This document shows, piece after piece, positions 55,605-64,000 of a DNA stretch of 64,000 nucleotides (the stretch's first letter is position 1; every line of letters starts with the position of its first letter). The DNA is from Glyphotaelius pellucidus. Its lineage: Eukaryota; Arthropoda; Insecta; Trichoptera; Limnephilidae. The notes below the pieces were generated by a model. It saw nothing but the letters and a program-made list of their open reading frames with translations. It made no database searches and had not been told where the DNA came from. The translations under genes were made by a program, and so were the position numbers. The DNA lies in assembly GCA_936435175.1 (NCBI GenBank), contig OW386543.1:5574286-5638285 (forward strand), in the 5' to 3' direction.

Positions 55605-55990
55605 TAGGTCATCTTAATGGAGGCGGATGTCCATGTAATTTCGGATTTGCAAGGAGTGCACCACTTGTTGTATCGTTTGATACGGCTTGAAGCTTCGCGA
55701 GGAATGCGAAGATATGTCAGGCTCGGTTGAGCGAACGCACCACCTGTCGGCGCGACCAACACCCTCAGCGGTGGGCGGCGCATCCAGAGATCCAGTGCAG
55801 CCAGTCCTGGCGGCGGGAGGGAAAAAACCTGCAGCACGATCCTCGCGGTCGTGGGACCCTTTGCCCTTGCCTCTCCCCACCCCGCCCCGCACCGCCCCAC
55901 CCCAGCAGGAACATTCTATTACACAACCTTATGGCACACTCAATCATGCCTCGCGAGGAACAGCCGGTAAATCAGTCGAGTCGTGATGAG
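55605..55990 (-). other. GC-rich block, possible exon on the minus strand
   Basis: Both strands have frames of about 90-130 codons because the block is GC-rich. The minus-strand frame 55892-55614 ends with SFKPYQTIQQVVHSLQIRNY, which has the look of real protein. I do not recognise it, and no acceptor/donor pair fixes an exon. Treat as unproven. Confidence 0.25.
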
Positions 55991-56137
55991 GCAGTTGAAA
56001 TTCTCACGAGGCCGTGGATCAGTGCATTTAAAATTGTATTAAGGTTTTATGAGCGCTGCCGGGCACTTGGCGAAAAACTAAATGAGACGAATAATTCGAC
56101 AAAAAGTAAAAGTGCGAAGTAATATGATAAATTAAAG

Positions 56138-56188
56138 TAGGTCTCCGTGGATCCGGAGGCCGCGGGTTCAAATCCCGGAGCACGCAAG
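56138..56188 (+). repeat. tRNA-like 3' half (B box)
   Basis: GCGGGTTCAAATCCCGGAGC has a perfect pol III B box (GGTTCAAATCC) inside a T-arm-like stem (CGGG/CCCG). No A box or acceptor stem partner is found upstream, so this is a tRNA or SINE fragment. Confidence 0.4.
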
Positions 56189-57749
56189 TAAATTTTAATT
56201 AATTTGTGTTATTTCACAAAAGTATATTTGTCGCACGTTGCAGAGTGGTGGTAGATACGTACAGTAAGATCACCATTCAGAATCGAAACTTTGTGCCCAT
56301 CTTCCTCTAACCCATCTCCTTTCCCTCCCCATAATCTTCAGCTTTACAATTTGGGATGCCTTAATCTGGCTTTAATCGGTTGAGAGAAGTTCATATTCAC
56401 ATAAAAAAGGCAAATCATAACCTTTTTAATTCACTCGACTCCCCAGACTATGTTTGTTATCACCCTTTAAACAAGTACCCTCTCTTCTATCAAGCCTTAT
56501 CTAAAACTGCCTCTCCCCATTCAACATCTCATCTCTACTAAGCCTGAAATCGACTCCAATCTTCCATACAATTTTGAAATTTGCACATTTAAATAAAATT
56601 AATACATACATTCACATTTTCTCTATCCATAATTTTAAATGATGGCCTAAAACACCCTTGAAGGGTGAAAGCCAGAAACATTTGGAAGAAAAATCTTTTG
56701 ATTTGAAGAAAAACATGCGGAGAGAAAAGAATCGGCGCGGAATTAAAATTACTCGATCGACCGTATTATGTCAGAGGGTCAAAATATTTCCACTTCACAA
56801 TAAAAATCAAATAAATAGAATATTTCTGAACATATCCGAAAACTAAAAACTGCTTTAGAAAGGTGATAAAATACTCTTTCAAATTTTATAAATTGAAATA
56901 GACATTTAATTTTAGAAATATAAAAATTTTGCACGCAAACACAAAAAAGTTTTAAAAATAGCTCACCTTACGTTTTTTCTAACTAAAATTACTGATAAAG
57001 AAAAAAATAAATAAAAACACATACAAATATTTAATAGACAAATGTATTATAAACGTATTTGTGGCCTCACTTTTTTGTTGTTCCGTGTAAAAATAAAATG
57101 ATTAAAAAATTTCCAAAGTTTCATAAATTTATTTCAAATCGCGATTCGAAATTTTGGATTCATAATTACATTACATAAGTACATTTTACTTCTTTTGTGG
57201 TTAGTTTTTTGTATTTGAATACAAAGCGTGGTGTTTTTTTCTTTTTAACACCGTTTATCACATTTCTCACTACGATAGTAAGGGAGATACAACGATTTTT
57301 ATGACACCTGTATGAGTTGTTCCGAAAACCGAACAAATAGACTTTAGGGGTTAAACGTGGATACAACAATCGCTTGAAACTGAATGTGGGTGATGGAGGG
57401 TGTCGACTTACGATCGAAATAGCATCGTTTGACGATTACCAGCGGACAGAGGACAGTGGCCTGATAAGTGCACGATTTATGCATCGCTGCAAGACTCACT
57501 GCACCTATGCAATCTGCTCCCAATGCGAGCCTTACACAATAATTAAATAGAAGATCGACTTCTGCCAGAGCTGGTGGCTGCTGCAGTATCGTTGGCTAAT
57601 ATATGGACCAAACTTCATCGAAGAATGCAAACTAACTAGACCAGTAACTATTGGATTGCCGACCATCGATTCACTTGCGATAACTCCCATTACGTAATGA
57701 TGCAGCTAGAATGAACGTCTTGTAAATCTCAAATCAGCATGGCGTATAA
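56189..57749. other. No gene seen
   Basis: AT-rich DNA without supported features. Confidence 0.6.
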
Positions 57750-57845
57750 TAATAATAATAATAATATTTGAATGATTTGTATAGCGACGTTTTTGTGAAA
57801 AATCACTTCAAGGGCGCTGTACAAACTTTGCTGTAAAAACGCTGT
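57750..57845. repeat. (AAT)n plus a short dispersed repeat
   Basis: (TAA)n at about 57747-57767 followed by GTTTTTGTGAAAAATCAC and CAAGGGCGCTGTACAA, the inverse of 42899-42945. A sequence of this kind ending in a trinucleotide run resembles the 3' ends of some LINEs. Family not identified. Confidence 0.45.
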
Positions 57846-57954
57846 ACAAATATATTTTTACGATCTTACTTCCAACTACAAACTAGACGAACCATTATAG
57901 CAACTTATGGCTAAAAATTGCATGAAAAAAAAATTTTAATTGGTCGAGGGACAA

Positions 57955-58232
57955 AAATGGGGAATATAATATTCCTCGATTATGACGATTTTATTTAGGT
58001 ACTAGCGAATAATTTCCGCTCGCGTTGCAACGCCACTCAAAGAAAGAAATTGATCCTCCCTGCGTGTCCTTTCCCATGCGTCCCTTTGACCCCTTCCCCT
58101 CCTGCGTTCCCCTTCAACCTTCCCCGTCTTCCCACAACAAATCACCAAAGTTTCATGGCAATCGGACGAATGGTTTAGGAATGGATAAGGGACAAACAAA
58201 GAAACATTCATTTTTATATATTGAGATTATCA
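57955..58232 (-). repeat. Probable dispersed repeat of the ATATATAAAAATGAATGTTT type
   Basis: On the minus strand it begins ATATATAAAAATGAATGTTT followed by TTGTTTGTCCC and TCCGATTGCCATGAAACTTT. Sequences with this start are common interspersed repeats in arthropods. Its element class is uncertain. Confidence 0.35.
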
Positions 58233-58535
58233 GCCTAAGGTGCAGTTGTCCCCTTCCGCTCAGTATTCTGGGGGTAAAAGCGACAGTGACAGCAACAGTT
58301 TAACACCTATCATTCAAATTACTCCGCGACCGGGTTTCCTCGTTTAACCGAGGTTTTTGAAATGAGCGGAATCTTGTCTTTCGGAAAGGAGAATTCCTCA
58401 TTTGCGTTGCATGCAAATTCCCTCCATGCCCAATGTGTAATGTAACGTGCAATGTGCAATACGGACCGGAACGCTTAAAGCAGACAAATTCGTCCGCCAA
58501 GTTAGTGTCGGTGTTGTTTTGATTGATTTGATTGA
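58233..58535. other. Flank of LINE copy 2
   Basis: No gene seen. (GATT)n at about 58520-58537 is the variable tail next to the LINE 3' end (minus strand AATCAATC). Confidence 0.5.
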
Positions 58536-59163
58536 TTTACTAGATTCTTATATTCCTTGAAGAGGTGAATCATTTAAATTTACTGAATTTAAAGTTAATG
58601 TTCTTTATACAAATAGAACGGCGTCATTTGCGCCTCGCAATCTTTACCTCATGTGGGTATTTAAAAATTTTACTCGTTTATTATAGACTTAAGGTCCTGA
58701 ATTTAATCGGTAGGGAAAAAATTGTTACCTAAAAACCCTACTAAAATTGCATCTTTTTTGGTCATCATTTACTCTTGATCGTCAGCAAACTGGAAAGCAT
58801 AAATACATACGTGTGTGTTTGTGTTATGTTGGGAGTGGGAAGGAGGCGGTCATGTCCTTTTATTTGGAGTTCTTCCGCATTTGCCTTCGGGAATGAGGAA
58901 ACCATGAAAAACCTCATCCAGGAAGATTCGGCCGGCGGTCAACATGAACCCGGTCGGCCTTCAGTGATATCGGTGTACGATATCCTGCATTGTGTGTGTG
59001 TGGGGTGTATGTCTGTTTTTATGTAGATATATACTTTATGGGACTATAGGGGATAAACATACATATACATACGTACTATAAAATATTATATAAATATATA
59101 CATAGATATATAAACATAAGTTACGGGGGAGGGGTCTGGAGTTTGGGAATACCTACTGCTCGC

Positions 59164-61911
59164 TCACTCGTCGGCGTCTGAATCTGGTTCATGCCAGATG
59201 TGGTCAAGGTCCATCAGAATGTGTTTGGGTAGTCTGTGTGCGTATTTGAATGTGAAGTCGCTGGGAGAATTGTATTGACCGATTTCCTGTATGAGTTTAT
59301 TTTTACTGTGTCTTAAAGATTTGTAAAATCGGTCTGTCAGTCTGTGAGTGTATTCAAATAATGTCGGAATGTCTTCTCTCGCATGTAGTCTTTTCAAATT
59401 TGTTCTGATTCTAGTGTTGTATGTGATTTTAATGCAGAGATTCTGTAGTGTCTGTAGTTTTGTAAAGTCAGATTGTGAGATGCTACTCCACACGGGAATA
59501 GCATATGTCAGCACCGGTCGAATGAGCGAATAGTAAGTCAGGAGTTTGGTTCTGGGAAGTAGCGGACTTTTTCTATTGAAGATGGGCTTCATCATGCCGA
59601 GTGCCATTCTGGCTCTTGCGTGCATCTTGGCTAGGTGAGATTTCCAGTTGAGTCGTGAGTCCATAGTCAGGCCCAGGTAGACGACTTCATCCTTCCATTC
59701 TAAGACGTGTCCGCCCATTTCGATGTTGACGTCTGGTGTCCTTCTGACGCGTTTCCTCGTGTACATGATGACTTCAGTTTTGGCCTCGTTCAGTTTGAGG
59801 CGCCACATCTTGTAGAACTCTACGAGAGCGTCGAGCGCTCTCTGTAGGTATATGGCCGCCATCTCGGCTTTCAGCGAGGAAACGTACAGCTTGACGTCGT
59901 CTGCATAGATAGACAGGTTGCATCTCTCGTCTCGGGGGATGTCATGTGTAAAGATGTTGAAGAGATGAGGTCCCAGTAGACTTCCTTGTGGCACGCCTTT
60001 TGGAATCTCACGTAGTGACGACAGCGCGTTCCTGATGAAGACTCGGAAGGATCTGTTCTTGAGGTATTCTTGTATCACTCTCGTTAGGTATATGGGCGTG
60101 TTAGTTCTGTGCAGCTTGTGCAGTAGCCCTCTGATCCAAACGGTGTCAAATGCCTTCTCCAAGTCTAGCAGTGCAGCGGCGATGTAGCGATGTTCGTTAA
60201 ATCTTCTGGTGATGAATTCCGCTACTCGGGTGAGTTGATGGGTGGTGGAATGCCTCTTTCTGAATCCGAACTGCTCGTCTGGCAAAGTGTTGTTTTCTTC
60301 GTGGTGTGGAAGTAGCCTGTTGAGTATAACCTGTTCAAATACCTTGCTCAGCGTGGAGAGTAGGCTGATCGGCCGGTAGCTTGTCGGCTGCCTCTTGTCC
60401 TTGTTTGGCTTCGAGAAGGGCAGCACGGTCGCCGTCTTCCAGATCTGTGGGAAATGTCCGGTGATGAGACAGGCATTGAACAGCTTTGTGATGTATATGA
60501 TGGCTTTCTGAGGTAGATGTTTGAGTAATATGTTGTGTATTTGATCGCTCCCCGGCGCCTTATTGGTCTTCAATCGCTTGATAATGACGGCAACTTCGCT
60601 CGGCGTGCTGAAGTGGATGTCTTCGACGTTCGTCTGCTCCGCTTGTTCGAGATGTCGTAGAGATTCTTCTACTAGTCGATCCGTTTCCGGATCAGATAGG
60701 CCGTCCGTGGCTGCGTAGGCTCTCTCGAATCCGTCGGCGAGCGCGTTCGCCTTCTCTTCTAGTGACAGCGCCAATCCTGAGCCGTCTAGCTTCTCTAGCG
60801 GGGGAATCGTGTGGTCTTGATGTTTCAGCGCTTTTGCCATTTTCCATAGGCTGTTATCCTTTGGCGTGAGTGATGTAACTTTCTTCGTCCAAAGTTGGCG
60901 TCTGAGGTCCGTTATTTCCTGCTTGATTTCCCGCTGTAGAGTGTTGTAGGCCGTTTTGAAGTAGCCGTCGCGCGTACGATGGTAGATGCGTCGCAAGCGA
61001 TTTTTCTCCTTGATGAGCGATAAGACATGCTCGGGAAGCTTGATCGTGTATGCGTGTACTTCTTTGAGAGGTATGTGTGTGTCTTGTGCATGTTGTATGA
61101 TTTCCGTGAGAGTGCTTGCGGCCTCGTCGATTTCATCTGTAGAGCGCAGAGTTCCCGATGTTAGGTGAATTCGTTCGTTAATCTCTTTCTTGAATCCTTC
61201 CCAGTCTGCGTCCTTGTAGTTCCGCTGTTTTCTGGGGCTCCTTGAAGTCGTTCCTCCAATACTGAAGCTCACGGGCAGATGGTCCGATGACAGTTCATCC
61301 AGCGTGCGCAGTGGCGAGATCGTCTTGACGTTTTTCTCGAGTACGATGTCCAGAGTGCTGGGGTACTGTGCGTGCACTGCGTGGTATGTCGGTTTGTCCG
61401 GCGCCATTATCGTGTAGTTGTGAGTCTGCATATGCGTAAAGAGCGTTTTCCCGTTCGCGTTGCCTCTGTAGTTATTCCAATAGTTGTGTTTGGCGTTGAG
61501 ATCTCCTCCTAGAACAACAATTGGGTGCAGATTAAGTAATTTGTCCAAATCTTCTCTCACCAGAAGGTTGTGGTGTCTGCAATAGGCGGCGATGAAGGTA
61601 TGCGCTCTATCCTCTATGGTGACTTCGACAATCGTAGCTTCAGTATGCTTCAGCTTCGGAGTGGGGATCCTTGTAGATGTGATGGATTGACGAACGAAAA
61701 TGGCGGTGCCTCCGCCTCCTCCTTCTAGTCGGTCGTCTCGGTGAACTTCGAAGCCGGGCACTCTCAGCGGTGTGTCGGGTTTGAGATGTGTTTCTGAAAT
61801 GAGAATGATGTCAATGTTAGTGTTATTTGCCAGAGCGAGCAGTTCATCGATCTTAAAGCGGATGCTGAAGGCATTCCACAGGAGGACGTTCACCATCTCG
61901 GGATTATACAT
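59164..61911 (-). CDS. LINE copy 2 ORF2: endonuclease-reverse transcriptase, intact, 915 aa
   Basis: I choose ATG 61911 (MYNPEMVNVLLWN), because it is the start shared with copy 1 and gives the ATGTATAA stop/start overlap with ORF1; an in-frame ATG 21 nt upstream (61932) exists only in this copy. The endonuclease has ISETHLKPD (catalytic Glu), GGDLNAKHNYW and SSDHLPVSF. The reverse transcriptase has RPISLLSTLSKVFE, FGFRKRHSTTHQL, ALLDLEKAFDTVW, GVPQGSLLGPHLFN and SIYADDVKLY. The C-terminus ends HEPDSDADE. It nicks the target and copies its RNA by target-primed reverse transcription. One change from copy 1 is WNAF for WNAC near the start. Confidence 0.95.
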   Translation of the reverse strand: MYNPEMVNVLLWNAFSIRFKIDELLALANNTNIDIILISETHLKPDTPLRVPGFEVHRDDRLEGGGGGTAIFVRQSITSTRIPTPKLKHTEATIVEVTIEDRAHTFIAAYCRHHNLLVREDLDKLLNLHPIVVLGGDLNAKHNYWNNYRGNANGKTLFTHMQTHNYTIMAPDKPTYHAVHAQYPSTLDIVLEKNVKTISPLRTLDELSSDHLPVSFSIGGTTSRSPRKQRNYKDADWEGFKKEINERIHLTSGTLRSTDEIDEAASTLTEIIQHAQDTHIPLKEVHAYTIKLPEHVLSLIKEKNRLRRIYHRTRDGYFKTAYNTLQREIKQEITDLRRQLWTKKVTSLTPKDNSLWKMAKALKHQDHTIPPLEKLDGSGLALSLEEKANALADGFERAYAATDGLSDPETDRLVEESLRHLEQAEQTNVEDIHFSTPSEVAVIIKRLKTNKAPGSDQIHNILLKHLPQKAIIYITKLFNACLITGHFPQIWKTATVLPFSKPNKDKRQPTSYRPISLLSTLSKVFEQVILNRLLPHHEENNTLPDEQFGFRKRHSTTHQLTRVAEFITRRFNEHRYIAAALLDLEKAFDTVWIRGLLHKLHRTNTPIYLTRVIQEYLKNRSFRVFIRNALSSLREIPKGVPQGSLLGPHLFNIFTHDIPRDERCNLSIYADDVKLYVSSLKAEMAAIYLQRALDALVEFYKMWRLKLNEAKTEVIMYTRKRVRRTPDVNIEMGGHVLEWKDEVVYLGLTMDSRLNWKSHLAKMHARARMALGMMKPIFNRKSPLLPRTKLLTYYSLIRPVLTYAIPVWSSISQSDFTKLQTLQNLCIKITYNTRIRTNLKRLHAREDIPTLFEYTHRLTDRFYKSLRHSKNKLIQEIGQYNSPSDFTFKYAHRLPKHILMDLDHIWHEPDSDADE

Positions 61912-63460
61912 GGATGGTGGTGGTGATGACATCCATCAGGATGCAAGCCCTCTGGTATATGGAGGTGCAGCTGGCCAGCTGCGATCGCACGCCATCTAGT
62001 CCCATGAGGAGGGACATCATCAGCGTGGCGTCTGGGTCTCTGGAGCCTGCGGACTGCTGCGTGTAGGTCTGCGAGCGGGGCTGCGGTTGGGGCTGAGGCT
62101 CGGGCTGCGCCTCGGGCTGCGCCTCGGGCTGCGCCTCGGGCTGCTGGGTGGCCGCTCTTCCGCCAGCCACGTGGGCCCATGAGCGTCCATCAGTCCTCGT
62201 CGTCTGCTGCGCCTGAGGATGTGGCCTGCTGGCCCCTGGTCCGGGGCGATGGGGCTGCTTCTGTCGCTGCTGGAGGGAGGCGACGTACGCTACCCTCTTC
62301 GGGCAGCCTCTGAAGTTGGCGGGATGGGGGCCTCCGCAGTTGCAGCACGCGGCGGGCTCGTCCCTGGTGGTTTTGGGGCACTCGGCCGAGGCGTGCTCCA
62401 CCAAGCACTTTACACACCTCGCGGTGTGTGAGCAGTTGCGGGACCCGTGCCCGAAGTTCTGGCAGCGGTAGCACTGTGTCCCGTGCTGCAGATGGTTGCT
62501 GCGGTGCTTCTGCAGGCGGATCCTGCAGTGGCAGATGTACTTTACTGCCGCCCTCAGCTGGCCCATGTTCACTTCCTTGCCAAACTGAGCCAGGTACATC
62601 GGGTACTCAGCGGCGGTCGTCATCCTCACGACTTTGACTGGGGGGAAGCCCTGATCCGTCAGGTCTGCGGCGATCTCCTCCGTCTCGATGTTTGGCAGGC
62701 CCTTGATGACTGCCTTCTTGAGTTTTTCCGCCTCCGCCGTGTATGTATGAAAGCCGCGCGCCTCCACACGCAGCCCGTTTGTTAGAGCGCGGTGATCCGC
62801 CATGCTCCGCACGAAAATGTTCGCTGTTCCGCCCCGGTTGTAGCGAAACGTGAAATTGGCGTGGCCCAGGTGTCCCTGTACCGTAGAGGTAATTTGGGCG
62901 TGAGTCAGGGTGCCCAGGGTCATGACCACTGGGGGGACGCGATCCTTCTTCTCGGGCTGGCTTCTGGTACCTGCGGAAGAGAAATGGGAGGGATTAGTAG
63001 TGTTGGCGCGTTTGGGTTGCGGAGCGCCGCCGCCTTCAGAAACCTCTTTGAGGTCGGAGAACCGGTTACCGACAATAACCGGTTCCGGTCCCTGCGGTGA
63101 CAGGGGCCTCTTCACGGGGTTGGACGGCCTCGTCCAACCCTCCTCGTGGGTCGTCTCCATGTCCTGGGATGGCTGCTGGGGTCTGGGGGGCGGCACGTAG
63201 CCCGAAGCTGGGCCTACTGAGGGGCGGTTGCTGGGTCCGGGTGCGGGGGCGGGCTCGGGTATCACGGGGGACGGCATGGGGATGGCCGGCCTTGTCCTCG
63301 GGTCTGCGGGGTGGCTCTTCACTGGCTGCTGGGGCTGGATGGCGGGGATCGTGTACAGCACGGTCCCGGTCTTTGTCCTGCTGCGGTACTGGCGGGCGCC
63401 AGGGGGAATCACAATGGGTGAATCCTCCGGGTTTGCGGCTTCTAGCCGCGCGGAGTACAT
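61904..63460 (-). CDS. LINE copy 2 ORF1: gag-like protein with three zinc knuckles
   Basis: Start taken at ATG 63460 (MYSARLEAANPEDSPIVIPP). The frame extends open to 63826, but that part crosses the 5' UTR and even the junction with copy 3. The protein has a Pro-rich N-terminal half, the core QFGKEVNMGQLRAAVKYICH, then CYRCQNFGHGSRNC, CVKCLVEHASAEC and CCNCGGPHPANFRGC, the three CCHC knuckles usual for Jockey ORF1. A PEAQ repeat follows. It should bind the element RNA. Confidence 0.92.
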   Translation of the reverse strand: MYSARLEAANPEDSPIVIPPGARQYRSRTKTGTVLYTIPAIQPQQPVKSHPADPRTRPAIPMPSPVIPEPAPAPGPSNRPSVGPASGYVPPPRPQQPSQDMETTHEEGWTRPSNPVKRPLSPQGPEPVIVGNRFSDLKEVSEGGGAPQPKRANTTNPSHFSSAGTRSQPEKKDRVPPVVMTLGTLTHAQITSTVQGHLGHANFTFRYNRGGTANIFVRSMADHRALTNGLRVEARGFHTYTAEAEKLKKAVIKGLPNIETEEIAADLTDQGFPPVKVVRMTTAAEYPMYLAQFGKEVNMGQLRAAVKYICHCRIRLQKHRSNHLQHGTQCYRCQNFGHGSRNCSHTARCVKCLVEHASAECPKTTRDEPAACCNCGGPHPANFRGCPKRVAYVASLQQRQKQPHRPGPGASRPHPQAQQTTRTDGRSWAHVAGGRAATQQPEAQPEAQPEAQPEPQPQPQPRSQTYTQQSAGSRDPDATLMMSLLMGLDGVRSQLASCTSIYQRACILMDVITTTIHV

Positions 63461-63764
63461 CCGCACGGCAGGTGTCCTGTATTTCCTCTTGAGGATGCTG
63501 GGGATGGTCTTGTAGTCTTCGGGTCTCGGTGGGGCCAGGTCTTCCTTCTTCTTCTTTGCCTTGAGAAAGGCAGTTGGCGGCGCGGGGGCCTGGGCAGTGA
63601 GCCGGTCGGGCCGGCTGGCTGCGAGGTGGCAGGTGTCTGGCCGTGTAAACACAAGCCAGACAAAAGCGAATCGGGGCGAAAGGGCGGTGGTCTCGAAAAG
63701 CGACTGTCGCAGGCGGCAGTCACAAGGCGAATCGATCTGATCGATCGATGATCGATGATCGAGC

Positions 63765-64000
63765 CCTTTTATTTGGAGTTCTTCCGCATTTGCCTTCGGG
63801 AATGAGGAAACCATGAAAAACCTCATCCAGGAAGATTCGGCCGGCGGTCAACATGAACCCGGTCGGCCTTCAGTGATATCGGTGTACGATATCCTGCATT
63901 GTGTGTGTGTGGGGTGTATGTCTGTTTTTATGTAGATATATACTTTATGGGACTATAGGGGATAAACATACATATACATACATACTATACAATATTATAT
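63765..64000 (-). mobile_element. Jockey LINE copy 3, 3' UTR only (runs off the window)
   Basis: From CCTTTTATTTGGAGTTCTTC on, the sequence matches 58856-59091 of copy 2 and 23195-23430 of copy 1. Same orientation as copy 2. Its 3'-most roughly 320 bp are missing at the junction, where copy 2's 5' end begins. Confidence 0.92.

Larger units (their letters stand above)
58536..63764 (-). mobile_element. Jockey-clade LINE, copy 2, both ORFs open
   Basis: Full-length relative of copy 1. The 3' end (58536) is TTTACTAGATTC on the plus strand with an AATC-type tail. The 5' end lies in a GATCGATGATCG-rich stretch at about 63730-63763 and abuts a third copy. No target duplication was found, because the 5' side joins LINE sequence. 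ORF1 and ORF2 carry all expected motifs, so this copy could supply the family's proteins. Confidence 0.95.

Noticed and set aside
56138..56188. Functional tRNA gene
   Set aside because: Only the T-arm/B box is present; no acceptor partner, D-arm or anticodon arm.
63461..63826. N-terminal extension of LINE copy 2 ORF1 to 63826
   Set aside because: It crosses the 5' UTR and the junction with copy 3 and is not shared with copy 1 beyond the UTR; ATG 63460 is the conserved start.

Overview
This looks like a piece of an AT-rich arthropod nuclear genome, most likely an insect. The reasons are spliced genes with GT-AG introns, one recognisable host gene (a Drak/STK17-type kinase), Jockey-clade LINEs, a BEL/Pao LTR retrotransposon, THAP/DDE and hAT elements and many short fold-back repeats. 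I cannot name the species. There are no bacterial operons, CRISPR arrays or rRNA genes. Most of the window is mobile DNA, recent and decayed.

Layout. 1-5.6 kb: short repeats, including a tRNA-derived SINE-like head, a two-length satellite array at 3.06-3.57 kb and a fold-back element bounded by TTAA. 7.28-8.95 kb: a three-exon SWIM/YqaJ-nuclease gene with one in-frame TAG and an apparently lost splice donor. 9.41-13.56 kb: a 4.15-kb DNA element with TIRs of roughly 0.5 kb and a frameshifted gene of an unnamed transposon protein family. 14.08-22.80 kb: a THAP + DDE transposase gene (ISL2EU/IS4EU type) whose second coding exon is split by a full-length BEL/Pao element (483-bp LTRs with no difference seen by eye, 5-bp target duplication, 1711-codon ORF). 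22.86-27.91 kb: a damaged Jockey LINE with a 14-bp target duplication. 28.06-28.62 kb: a 55-bp tandem array, followed by a 308-bp hAT-type MITE with an 8-bp target duplication.

29-36 kb is gene-poor and contains a perfect 70-bp-arm palindrome. 37.08-42.12 kb holds four coding exons of the minus-strand Drak-like kinase: N-lobe, catalytic loop/DFG, APE and C-lobe, and the C-terminal tail. Splice phases agree throughout, but the exon carrying the start codon was not found. 42-58 kb is probably its 5' intron/upstream region or intergenic DNA, with dispersed repeats, MITEs and a few GC-rich patches. 58.54-63.76 kb is a second Jockey copy with both ORFs open. A third copy starts head-to-tail at 63.77 kb and runs out of the window.

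Main points for a second look: a recurring CTGANGA-stem-GAAAC...GTC motif in several fold-back repeats, resembling a hammerhead ribozyme core; the nested BEL insertion that allows relative dating; the nearly intact YqaJ gene with two apparent lesions; the unclassified long-TIR element; and the tandem Jockey junction. Everything here is read by eye from the sequence; family names come from motif recognition, not searches.
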